Of a stretch of DNA of 64,000 nucleotides, positions 17,714 to 26,046 are shown piece by piece; position 1 is the stretch's first letter, and the number at the start of each line of letters is the position of its first letter. The notes beneath the pieces were generated by a model. It worked only from the letters and a program-made list of their open reading frames with translations, had not been told where the DNA came from and searched no databases. The translations under genes were made by a program, and so were the position numbers. Source of the stretch: Massilia sp. CF038 (GTDB taxonomy: Bacteria; Pseudomonadota; Gammaproteobacteria; Burkholderiales; Burkholderiaceae_D); contig NZ_FQWU01000007.1 in assembly GCF_900129765.1 (NCBI RefSeq), positions 1-64,000 of the forward strand, written 5' to 3'.

Positions 17714-19246
17714 TCAGCGACGTTCTCGCCACCACAGCAGCAGCATTGCGGCACCAAACAAGAGAGCGAAAGGCCATGCCGGCACGGGCGCCGGTGTACG
17801 GGCCGGCTTGCCGGGGGTGCGCGCGCCGTAGTCGAGCGTGGCCTCGCGCCGCTGCGCCTTTTGCCACTGCGGCCAGTCGTCCTTCGCATACACATATACC
17901 CGGCCGGACTGCGGCCTGGCGCCGCCCCACGTGAATTCGAGCCAGCCCGGTACTGTCGGCCACACTGCCACGCACGCGGCGTCGGCGCGGTCCGGCCTGC
18001 GTTGCCAGGTTAGCGTTTGCTGCAATGCGGGGAAGCTCACGGCGCCGCTCAGACCTTGACCGCAAATTGCCAGCCTTTGGCCGGGTAGCGGCATTTCTTC
18101 GGGATCGATCAGATTGACGTCCGTGGTGCGCTGCACCCCGGACGCGTCCAGCACGTCCTGCCACCACGCCGCCAGCGCGCGCGGCTCGGCAATGGCGTAG
18201 CGGTGCCATTCGCCGACGCCCAGCCATGTGATGCGGCCCTTTTCCCAAGGACGGGTCCAGATGCGGTCTCCGGCGGCCACCCAGCCGCCGGCATTTTTAG
18301 TCTGCGGCTGGTAGGCAGCGCTGGCCAATGCCAGCGGGCTGCCGGCCGGTTTGGTCTCGGGCTGCTCGCGCAGCTCCAGCTTGAACATGCGCGACCACTT
18401 GGCTGGCTCGCTCGCGCTGGCGCCAAGAATCAGCAGCGGCCTGCCCTCGGCCACCTGCACCAGCAAACTGGCGCGCGCAGCGTCAGGCAAGCTTTCGAGG
18501 TAGCTGGCATCGACCACGAATAAGTCGGTCTGCGCCAGTGCGACGCGCGGGGCCTCGCTGCGCGTGACAACCTTGCCCAGGGTGACTTGCCAATCAAGTA
18601 CTGCATTACTCTGCGCGAGCAACTGATTGAGTGCGCGGGCATCGAATGACGGCGCTGAGAAGCGTCCATGCACCTGCAGCGGCACCGGCGCCAGCACCTC
18701 GAACGGCACGGGTCCCTGCGCGATGGTTTTGCCGCCCGCGTCCAGCAGGCGCGCCGTGAATACCAGTTTTTCCGCGACTGGCGGCAGCCATTGCACCGAC
18801 AGTGTGGTGCCGCTGCTGGCATTCTCAGCGACGAGCTGACCATTCTCTGCTAACAGCTGCAGCTTGCGAGCCGCGCCTTGCCGCATGGTGACGCTCAGTT
18901 TGAACATGCGTCCCAACTGAAGGGTACGCGGAAAATCAAGCGCCAGCGCCCCGCCATCTGGCGCTGTCCATTCGAGCTTGCGCGCGGGCAGATCCTGCCA
19001 CTGCGATGCGGGCAGACCGTCGCCACTGACACGCACCGCGTCCGCGCTGCCAATAGCAGGCGCAAGATCGTTTGCGCTGATCGACACCGCACCACCGGCA
19101 TTGCCGGGCAAGGTCAGATTCAACAGCAGCGCTCCCAATGATGCCGCTGCCACGGCCGCGAGCACCGCATCGAGCCACTTGCGCCGCAGCAGATAGCCAA
19201 GGGCGCTGGCCAGGCCGATGACGAACGCCAGAATCGCAGCGATCAT
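17714..19246 (-). CDS. Membrane protein with a periplasmic glutamine-amidotransferase-like region
   Basis: 510 residues. Two N-terminal helices (about 1-50) and one C-terminal helix (PFALLFGAAMLLLWW) bracket a large extracytoplasmic part. It contains beta-rich segments, then a region (LFVVDASYLESLP ... GRPLLILGAS) reminiscent of a class-I glutamine amidotransferase-like fold. That layout occurs in proteins encoded with MoxR, DUF58 and BatA-like genes. No catalytic Cys-His pair is evident, so enzymatic activity is doubtful. Start at 19246 was chosen because its ATG overlaps the upstream stop (ATGA); the frame stays open to 19366. Role unknown. Confidence 0.7.
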   Translation of the reverse strand: MIAAILAFVIGLASALGYLLRRKWLDAVLAAVAAASLGALLLNLTLPGNAGGAVSISANDLAPAIGSADAVRVSGDGLPASQWQDLPARKLEWTAPDGGALALDFPRTLQLGRMFKLSVTMRQGAARKLQLLAENGQLVAENASSGTTLSVQWLPPVAEKLVFTARLLDAGGKTIAQGPVPFEVLAPVPLQVHGRFSAPSFDARALNQLLAQSNAVLDWQVTLGKVVTRSEAPRVALAQTDLFVVDASYLESLPDAARASLLVQVAEGRPLLILGASASEPAKWSRMFKLELREQPETKPAGSPLALASAAYQPQTKNAGGWVAAGDRIWTRPWEKGRITWLGVGEWHRYAIAEPRALAAWWQDVLDASGVQRTTDVNLIDPEEMPLPGQRLAICGQGLSGAVSFPALQQTLTWQRRPDRADAACVAVWPTVPGWLEFTWGGARPQSGRVYVYAKDDWPQWQKAQRREATLDYGARTPGKPARTPAPVPAWPFALLFGAAMLLLWWRERR

Positions 19247-21198
19247 GGCTTGCCTCCCTTGCGCCAGGCACGGGCAAATGGCGTATTGGCCTGCGGCGTC
19301 GCCTGCAGCAAAATCGGCGCGTCGTTGATGGCGCCACGCAGCCAGGCACGTAACGCCGGGCGGCATTTTTCACAGCCATCCGCCACATCCTGCACGGCGC
19401 GCTGGGCTTCGAGACGCTGCTCGTCGCCGGGAATCCGCGAGCGGATCCAGTCTTGTGCTGTGCGGCTCCACAGTGCTGGCAAGGCGCCATTGCCATCGAG
19501 TGCCTGCAGCAGCACTTGCAGATCCTGCGGCACGCCCTCGCCGGGACCGCCCTGTGCACGGCGATAGCTCCTGGTTCCGACAACGTCGCCTGTCATGCGA
19601 ATCTCTTCCTTGATTGGGGGTGGCACGAACGCGGTCTTGTGCAGATAAATGCGGTCCGCCTGCTGCAGTTCCTTGATAGCTTCCAGCGCCTTGTATTCCG
19701 GGGGCAGCGCTGCTTTTGGCGTGATTGCCCGCAGCGACTTTTCCGCGTCCCACATGGCAGACAGGGCGCGCCGAAGCACCTTCTTGGTCGATTCGTCGAA
19801 CAAGGTCGCGTTTTCTTCCTGGTCGTGCTTGTGGCCATACTCCTTCACCAGGTCCTCTTTGCCCCCGTGATCCTCATGTTCGTCGCCAAACAGGCTCGAT
19901 TCCTCACCCAGGAACTGGCCATAGCGGCGGCGCAGCATGGCCTGGTCGCTGGCGATTGCTTCGCTGCGGCTGCGCACTGTCGCTGGCTCCAGCGACGGCT
20001 TGGCTTTCAGGTCCGCGATCAGCTGCTCGGTGTCGATGATGATTTGGCGCTGGCTGCGCAGATTCTCGGGTTTGGCCAGCATTGGCAGCGCCGTCGATTC
20101 ATCGTCGCTCGCAACGGGCCCGGGCAAGCGCAGCGTGTAGGTAGGTGAAACGGTGGCATGCGGAGGCTCGGCATTGTCGCTCGCACGCACAAAGAAGTAC
20201 AGTTCGTCGCCCGGCTCCATACCAAGCTCGCTGAGTGACCATTGCTTCGACCAGCTGCGCGTGCGTGGGTCGCTGGACTCCGGCAGCGGCACTTCACGGT
20301 CGCTGAAGCGGATGTTTTCACCACTACCGCGCGCCAGTGTCATGTGCAGGACGGCGCGTTTGACAGCATAGTCATCCTTGACGGCGACAGTCATGGTGGC
20401 GTTGGTCGCGGTTGCGGGGAGCACCGAGAGCATATCGCGCGGCAGCGCGAACGTGACCACCGGCGCCTCGTCGGGAATCACGCGCAGCTTGTAGCGCTTG
20501 CCCTGCCAGCGCCAGAACACCGATTCCGTCGCGCGCCAGCGTGCACAACCCGCGTCCAGCTTGAGCAGCTGGCCATCGCTCAGCTCCACGGGCGGCGCAT
20601 CGGTCTGCGCCTTAGTGAGACACCATTCGATCTGACTATGCAACGGCACCTGCAGCTCGCGCGGCGCCGTGTCGAAACGTGCCAGTTTGGTATATTCGGG
20701 CGGGGTCACGCGCAGCATCAGCGCGGCCGGCTGCACCGGTACCTCGGCGACAGCGACCGTGCGCACGGGCGGCTGATCGGCATGCACATGGCGCCACGCG
20801 AACAGGCCTGTCGCCAGCACGGCGCTAAGCACGAGCGCAAGCCAGTGCAGCCGTGTGCGCTGAGCGACAACCTGGGCAATCATGTCATCGCTTAACAGGC
20901 TCTGCACGCGCCCCATCAGGCGCTGCTGCTGAAGGCGGCCCAGTGGCGTGGCAGCGTCCTCCAGCAACGCACTGCTGTCTTCCAACGCGGGAATGGCGCC
21001 GTCGAGCCAGCGTGGCCATCCGGCGGCAATGCGGGCGCGCAGGCGCACGCAGTCCCAGGCTATCCAGGCCAGCGCAAGCACTGCACCAGGGATCGACGCG
21101 AGCAGCACCCATGGCAACAGGAGTGCTGCCCAGAATGGCACCTTGCGCCAGAGTGCGCGGCGCAGCAGGCGCGCAATAATGTCAGCGCCGTTTTGCAT
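19243..21198 (-). CDS. DUF4175-like membrane protein
   Basis: 651 residues. Two closely spaced N-terminal helices (about 22-48) and another at about 118-135 anchor a long extracytoplasmic part. Ig-like beta segments (LRVTPPEYTKLARF, DDYAVKRAVLHMTL, DELYFFVRASDN) come first. A charged, probably helical C-terminal half follows (about 375-600). This matches the general layout of DUF4175-type proteins found in MoxR/DUF58 clusters. It overlaps the BatA-like gene upstream by 17 bases and the next gene by 4. Function is not known; a scaffold or complex subunit in the periplasm is a reasonable guess. Confidence 0.7.
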   Translation of the reverse strand: MQNGADIIARLLRRALWRKVPFWAALLLPWVLLASIPGAVLALAWIAWDCVRLRARIAAGWPRWLDGAIPALEDSSALLEDAATPLGRLQQQRLMGRVQSLLSDDMIAQVVAQRTRLHWLALVLSAVLATGLFAWRHVHADQPPVRTVAVAEVPVQPAALMLRVTPPEYTKLARFDTAPRELQVPLHSQIEWCLTKAQTDAPPVELSDGQLLKLDAGCARWRATESVFWRWQGKRYKLRVIPDEAPVVTFALPRDMLSVLPATATNATMTVAVKDDYAVKRAVLHMTLARGSGENIRFSDREVPLPESSDPRTRSWSKQWSLSELGMEPGDELYFFVRASDNAEPPHATVSPTYTLRLPGPVASDDESTALPMLAKPENLRSQRQIIIDTEQLIADLKAKPSLEPATVRSRSEAIASDQAMLRRRYGQFLGEESSLFGDEHEDHGGKEDLVKEYGHKHDQEENATLFDESTKKVLRRALSAMWDAEKSLRAITPKAALPPEYKALEAIKELQQADRIYLHKTAFVPPPIKEEIRMTGDVVGTRSYRRAQGGPGEGVPQDLQVLLQALDGNGALPALWSRTAQDWIRSRIPGDEQRLEAQRAVQDVADGCEKCRPALRAWLRGAINDAPILLQATPQANTPFARAWRKGGKP

Positions 21199-22159
21199 GG
21201 CTCAGCATCCGTTCAAGCGCGAACAAGACCAGCAAGGCAATGGTCATCAGATAGTGCAGCGCGCCGCCTGCCGGCGCATGAGAGGCCGGGTCGGCTGCCA
21301 GCGTCTGCGAGGGCGTTGTCCAGGCAAGGGGTGGATAGTGCAAACGTTGCCAGGTCTCGAACTGGGCGCGTGCGGCCTGCGCATCGCCCGGTGGCCAGTT
21401 GGCCGACCACCACAAACGGCCATGCGCACTGTCAGCGTAGTGCAGCCCATGTGCGGCTGGTGCATTCTTCAATTCCGGGAAGGCGCTGCGTTCGCCAGCC
21501 CACCACAGCGGCGCGCGCATCGCTTCGGGTGGCGTCTCGGGCAGGTCCCACACAATGAGCTCCGTACCCGCATCCGGCGCGTCCTGCAATACATAGCGCT
21601 GCGGGCCCTCGATGGCTGCAAACATGGCACGCCACTGGTCCGCGCGTTTGCTGATGATCGCCACCCGATGTTCGCTTTTCACCAATAGCGCGGGCGCTGT
21701 TCGCACAATGACGCTGTGCGCGAGCCGGGGCCGGCTTGCCGGCATTGGGACATTGCCGACCACCAGCAAGCGCGCCCCCGCGCGCCATTCGCGCTCGTGC
21801 TGGGCCAGCCAGGCGAAGGCATCGGCGTGCGGCAATGCGATCCGGCTTGCATCGCTCAAACCGGCCTCGCGAATCTGCTTGTCCGCCCATGCCGAATCCG
21901 TGCCCGGAACGATCATCACCGCATCGCCGCGCCAGGGGAATGCCGGGTCGGCCAGCCACGCGATAACGGTGGCAAGCAGCAGGCAACGCAGCAGCAGCAA
22001 GCTGCGGTCGTGCCAGCGCCACACGCGCTTGTGCAGCGGAATGGATCGGGGAAGAAAGCGCGCGGTTGCCAGTGGCTTGACCGCGGCCCGCTCGCGTTTT
22101 TGCCGGTGCCACCAGATCGGCAGCAGCAGTACCGGCGTGGCCAGCCACCACAAGCTCAT
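21182..22159 (-). CDS. BatA-like (aerotolerance N-terminal) membrane protein
   Basis: 325 residues starting MSLWWLATPVLLLPIWWHRQ, then PLATARFLP and a second helix LLLLRCLLLATVIAWLADPAFPW. This is the two-helix BatA N-terminal module. A soluble part follows and a C-terminal helix (LHYLMTIALLVLFALERML) closes the protein. There is no von Willebrand A domain. Such modules usually accompany MoxR and DUF58 proteins and are thought to recruit or present partners at the membrane. The ATG overlaps the DUF58 stop by 4 bases. Confidence 0.75.
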   Translation of the reverse strand: MSLWWLATPVLLLPIWWHRQKRERAAVKPLATARFLPRSIPLHKRVWRWHDRSLLLLRCLLLATVIAWLADPAFPWRGDAVMIVPGTDSAWADKQIREAGLSDASRIALPHADAFAWLAQHEREWRAGARLLVVGNVPMPASRPRLAHSVIVRTAPALLVKSEHRVAIISKRADQWRAMFAAIEGPQRYVLQDAPDAGTELIVWDLPETPPEAMRAPLWWAGERSAFPELKNAPAAHGLHYADSAHGRLWWSANWPPGDAQAARAQFETWQRLHYPPLAWTTPSQTLAADPASHAPAGGALHYLMTIALLVLFALERMLSHAKRR

Positions 22160-23049
22160 GATGCCCGCCCGGCCCGGCGCAGCCAGCTACGCAGCACCGA
22201 CGGCACCCCGTCTTCGATGCATGCGGCCAGTGCCGGCAGATCCTGCTGGCGGCACTGCGTCAGCACCCGCTCGAAATGCGCTTCACGCGCCTGGCGGTAC
22301 TGGCCAAGCGTGTCCGCAGCCAGCCGGTAGACGCCATCGTTCTGCTCAGGATCGCGCCAGGCGACGTCCAGCGGAAAACTGGCGTCGCGCTCGGCCTCGG
22401 TCTGCAAGCACAGTGCGCGCACATCGTGCCGCATGCGGCGCAGCCGCAGCAAGGCTTCGGACTGGGCCGAGGGCCAATCCAGAAAATCGCTGACCGCAAA
22501 AATCAGACTGGGCGCACGCGCAAAATGCAGGCTGGCGCGCAAGGCGTCAGTGTCGGGCAACGCACCTTCAGCTTTTGCCTTGTTCAACTGCGCCAGCATG
22601 CGGTGCATCTGGCGCGGGCCACGCGACGCCTGGGTGAACTGCACCCGGCCAGCAGTGCAGACCACCAGCCCAAACGCGTCGCCCTGGCGCTGCGCGATTC
22701 CGGCCACGCAGGCAAGGATCGCTCGCGCGTACTGAAGCTTGGTCAATCCTTCCACTTTGCGGCTAGGCTCATCCATCGAGGCGGTCGCATCCAGCCAGAG
22801 CCAGATGGCCACGTGGCTGTCGCGCTCCGCTTCGCGCACGTAATAGCGATCGGCGCGCGCCATCAGCTTCCAGTCCACGCGGCGCCACTCGTCGCCGGGC
22901 GCGTACGCACGGTATTCGGAAAACTCAACCCCGGCGCCGCGCTCGCGACCCGCGTGCATGCCATGGCCAAGACCGGCCAGCACGTGGCGGATGATCAGCT
23001 CAAGGTCGGTGGTTTGCGCGATCAGCGCGGGCGTATCCAGCGTCGGCAA
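22156..23049 (-). CDS. DUF58 domain protein
   Basis: About 297 residues. The DUF58 core is clear: GRERGAGVEFSEYRAYAPGDEWRRVDWK, then a von Willebrand-A-like fold with IWLWLDATASMDEPS (a MIDAS-like D-x-T/S pattern). DUF58 proteins are the usual partners of MoxR ATPases. The start is uncertain: TTG 23049, 7 bases after the moxR stop, is the best-placed option in frame, and no ATG fits. An open stretch to 23184 inside moxR is probably not translated. It overlaps the next gene by 4 bases. Confidence 0.8.
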   Translation of the reverse strand: MPTLDTPALIAQTTDLELIIRHVLAGLGHGMHAGRERGAGVEFSEYRAYAPGDEWRRVDWKLMARADRYYVREAERDSHVAIWLWLDATASMDEPSRKVEGLTKLQYARAILACVAGIAQRQGDAFGLVVCTAGRVQFTQASRGPRQMHRMLAQLNKAKAEGALPDTDALRASLHFARAPSLIFAVSDFLDWPSAQSEALLRLRRMRHDVRALCLQTEAERDASFPLDVAWRDPEQNDGVYRLAADTLGQYRQAREAHFERVLTQCRQQDLPALAACIEDGVPSVLRSWLRRAGRAS

Positions 23050-23056
23050 AGCAGTC

Positions 23057-24061
23057 TCAATCGACCTTGATGTCGTTGCGCAGCGCGAGCAGGATATCGG
23101 CGATGGCCACACCGTCGGCCTCGGCCTCGAAATTGCGTAAAACCCGGTGTGCCAGCACTGGCAACAGCATCGCGCCAATATCATCGCGGGTGACGGCCAG
23201 CCGGCCGTGCATCAGGGCGCGCGCCTTGGACGCCAGTACCAGGGCCTGACCGGCACGTGGCCCTGCGCCCCAGCCGACATGCTTGATCACGCTGGCCACC
23301 CTGGAATCCTGCGGGCGCGTGGCGCGTACCAGGCGCGTTGCATAGCGCAGCAGATGCTCGCCGATCTCGATATCGCGCACCAGCATTTGCAAGCGCAGCA
23401 AGCTGGCCACATCCATTGCGGCCACCGCGTCTTGCAAGCCTGCGTGCGTGGTACGCGAGACCATTGCCATTTCCTCGTCTTCGGTTGGATAACCAACGTC
23501 GATGCGTAGCAGGAAACGGTCAAGCTGCGCTTCTGGCAGCGGATAGGTACCGGCTTGTTCGATCGGATTTTGCGTGGCCAGTACAAAGAATGGCTGCGGC
23601 AGCTTGTGGGTTTGGCCAGCAAACGTCACGCTGCGTTCCTGCATGGCTTCGAGCAGCGCGGACTGGGTTTTGGGCGGCGCGCGATTGATTTCGTCGGCCA
23701 GCAGCACCTGGGTGAACACTGGTCCCTGCTGGAAGCGGAACACGCGCTGGCGCGTGCTGCTGTCTTCTTCCAGAATCTCGGTGCCGACAATGTCGGACGG
23801 CATCAGGTCGGGCGTGAACTGCACCCGGCGGAACTGCATGTCGGTCGCTTGCGCGAGGGACTTGACCAGCAGCGTCTTGCCAAGACCAGGCACACCTTCG
23901 ACCAGCGCGTGGCCACCGGCCAGCAGACAGATAATGAGCGACTCGACCACCTCGTCCTGACCGATGATCACCCTGGCCATGCTGGCGCGCAGGGCGCCGA
24001 CTTTGGCCGTCAGGTCGGCAATCTCTTTTTCATCCCACGCCACCACATCACGTTCCGACAC
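23057..24061 (-). CDS. MoxR-family AAA+ ATPase
   Basis: 334 residues. Walker A GVPGLGKT, Walker B VLLADEINRAPPKTQSALLEAMQE, sensor 1 FVLATQNPIEQAGTYPLPEAQLDRF and the C-terminal lid domain are all present, as in MoxR chaperone-like ATPases that activate or mature partner proteins. GTG 24061 is preferred because GGAG lies 7 bases upstream, whereas TTG 24067 has only one base of spacing. It starts just behind the DUF4159 stop. By analogy with other MoxR-vWA pairs, it probably acts on the DUF58 protein next door. Confidence 0.88.
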   Translation of the reverse strand: MSERDVVAWDEKEIADLTAKVGALRASMARVIIGQDEVVESLIICLLAGGHALVEGVPGLGKTLLVKSLAQATDMQFRRVQFTPDLMPSDIVGTEILEEDSSTRQRVFRFQQGPVFTQVLLADEINRAPPKTQSALLEAMQERSVTFAGQTHKLPQPFFVLATQNPIEQAGTYPLPEAQLDRFLLRIDVGYPTEDEEMAMVSRTTHAGLQDAVAAMDVASLLRLQMLVRDIEIGEHLLRYATRLVRATRPQDSRVASVIKHVGWGAGPRAGQALVLASKARALMHGRLAVTRDDIGAMLLPVLAHRVLRNFEAEADGVAIADILLALRNDIKVD

Positions 24062-24063
24062 AA

Positions 24064-24690
24064 TCAAGCTCCCAAAGCATACTGAATAATATTGACCGCA
24101 AAGCGGGTATTGTCGATGACCAGCCAACGCTTGTTGCGGAAATCGTAGTCCCACTCGCAGCCGTAATCCTTGTTCGAATACAGTACCCGCACGCGGCCGT
24201 CGAACTCGATCGCCTTCAGGTAGTCGTGCACCAGATCGTCGCCCCAGCCGTTGAGCTCATTGCCGGTGTTGGGCGGCCCGTCGAACTGGAAGAAGCTCGA
24301 ATACACCGGATGGTTATTCGGGATCTTGTGCAGCGCCTTGGGGCCGAACATGCGCGCCAGCTCGGCCTCGAACGACTTGGCAAACAGCCCGTCGATGTCA
24401 TGGTTGCAGTCGTCCACAAACACAAAACCGCCGCCGCGCACATAGCGCTCGAAGTTCTTGCGCTCGGCCGGGGTGAACTGCACCAGCTTGTGCCCTGCCA
24501 GATAGCAGAACGGCGCTTCCAGCATCTTCGGGTCCGACAGGGCGACCACCCGCTCGGCCGGATCCACCTTGAGGGTGGTGTATTCGACCAGCGAGTTGAG
24601 CACGTTGCTGGGCATGCGGATATCCACATCCCAGTCGCCCGAGTCGTACATCAGGCGCGTAAAGTAGAAATCGTAACTACGCTTTGCCAC
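24064..24690 (-). CDS. DUF4159 domain protein
   Basis: 208 residues, nearly all DUF4159: FYFTRLMYDSGDWDVD at the start, GGGFVFVDDCNHDIDGLFAKSF in the middle, and HKIPNNHPVYSSFFQF. DUF4159 domains have an amidotransferase-like fold and are commonly fused to, or encoded beside, BatA-like and MoxR/DUF58 proteins. Here it stands alone and has no signal peptide. It begins 6 bases after the TldE-like gene, which ties the TldD/TldE genes and the MoxR block into one transcript. Confidence 0.85.
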   Translation of the reverse strand: MAKRSYDFYFTRLMYDSGDWDVDIRMPSNVLNSLVEYTTLKVDPAERVVALSDPKMLEAPFCYLAGHKLVQFTPAERKNFERYVRGGGFVFVDDCNHDIDGLFAKSFEAELARMFGPKALHKIPNNHPVYSSFFQFDGPPNTGNELNGWGDDLVHDYLKAIEFDGRVRVLYSNKDYGCEWDYDFRNKRWLVIDNTRFAVNIIQYALGA

Positions 24691-24696
24691 TGCTGT

Positions 24697-26034
24697 TTAT
24701 ACCGCGTCCGACAGCGACGTAAAGTTAAAGTCGCGCAGTTTCATGGCGGGCACCATCATGGTCAGACCATTGCCTTCGCTGCCAATGATCTGCGAGCGCC
24801 CCAGTTCTTCCACATTGTTGAGCATCGTGACCGGGCTTTCATTGAAGCGGAAGTTCTTGACCGGATGCTTGATTTTGCCGTTCTCGATATAGAAGGTGCC
24901 GTCGCGCGTCAGGCCGGTCAGCAGAACCGATTGCGGATCGACCGAACGGATGTACCAGGTGCGCGTGACCAGCACGCCCTTCTTGGTTGATGCGATCAGT
25001 TCTTCCAGCGACTTGGTGCCGCCCGCCATGATGATGTTGCCCGGCTGGCCGATCGCGCGTGCCTTCTGCTTCTGCGCCCAGAAGCGCGAGTAGTCGAGCG
25101 AAGCGACTTTGCCGTTCTTGATGATGTCCACGCGCTCGCGTGGCAGCATGTTCTGGGTATCCCAAGGGCTGACCGGTACGTCCTTGTCCCATGGGTCGGC
25201 CCATACATTGACCTGCTCATCGAACAGCTTTTCACCGAGGCGGTTACCACCACCTTTTTTGGCAAGGAAGCTGCGGCCTTCGTCGGCACGGCGCGCATCG
25301 AAGCCGTTAAACATGAAGTTCAGCAGGCCGGAAGCGGCGGCCGGTTCCAGAATCACGGTATAGCGGCCTGGCTCAAGTGCTTTCGCATCGACTGAACGCA
25401 GCGCCTTGTCAATGGCGACGTTGGACGCTTCACGCGCATCGAAGCGCTTCGCATCGTTGGCTGACCGCGTCACCCAGCCCGAACCGCGCCCGTCTTCGGT
25501 CCGCGCAGTGCAGGTGAAATTGAGATCGGTGAAAGTCCGGTAGCCAAACACACCGTTGGAATTGGCAATCGCCTCAAAGCCGGTGGTATCGATGAAGAAG
25601 CCGGCGGTGACCAGTTTCTTGTCGCGCGCCGACAAAATGCTGTGCGACGCGACCTGGGCGCGAAACTCGGGATCGATGGCGGCGGTGGCCTCGGCAAATT
25701 CGGCCGAAGGGCGGTATTCCTGCTTCGTCACGGCGGGCATGAACTCTGGATTCTCGGGCGCCAGACGGGCCACGTCTTCCGCGCGGCGCACCACTTTTTC
25801 CAGCGATTTTTCGTCAAACTCATTGATGGTGGCGGTACCCTGGCGTTTTCCGAAGGATACCGTCACGGCGATCTGCATGTTTTCGTTCAGGCCAGCGGTG
25901 GAGACGCTGTTTTGCGCATAGCGGATATTGCCGGTACGGGTACCACTGACATTGACGGAGCACTCATCGGCCTTGGAAAAGCCGATCACACGGTCGCAGA
26001 CGCGCTTTGCTTCTTCCTGGTTCAACAATTTCAT
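24697..26034 (-). CDS. TldE/PmbA-like protein, downstream copy
   Basis: 445 residues of the TldD/PmbA superfamily. It lacks the HExxxH zinc motif of the TldD subunit, so it is the TldE/PmbA-type non-catalytic partner. No signal peptide is visible (MKLLNQEEAKRVCDRVIGF). In Escherichia coli TldD and TldE form a heterodimer that degrades unfolded peptides, matures microcin B17 and degrades the CcdA antitoxin. It follows the downstream TldD by 12 bases and ends with RDFNFTSLSDAV, the same last 12 residues as its paralogue. Confidence 0.88.
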   Translation of the reverse strand: MKLLNQEEAKRVCDRVIGFSKADECSVNVSGTRTGNIRYAQNSVSTAGLNENMQIAVTVSFGKRQGTATINEFDEKSLEKVVRRAEDVARLAPENPEFMPAVTKQEYRPSAEFAEATAAIDPEFRAQVASHSILSARDKKLVTAGFFIDTTGFEAIANSNGVFGYRTFTDLNFTCTARTEDGRGSGWVTRSANDAKRFDAREASNVAIDKALRSVDAKALEPGRYTVILEPAAASGLLNFMFNGFDARRADEGRSFLAKKGGGNRLGEKLFDEQVNVWADPWDKDVPVSPWDTQNMLPRERVDIIKNGKVASLDYSRFWAQKQKARAIGQPGNIIMAGGTKSLEELIASTKKGVLVTRTWYIRSVDPQSVLLTGLTRDGTFYIENGKIKHPVKNFRFNESPVTMLNNVEELGRSQIIGSEGNGLTMMVPAMKLRDFNFTSLSDAV

Positions 26035-26046
26035 TGTGTTGGTCCT

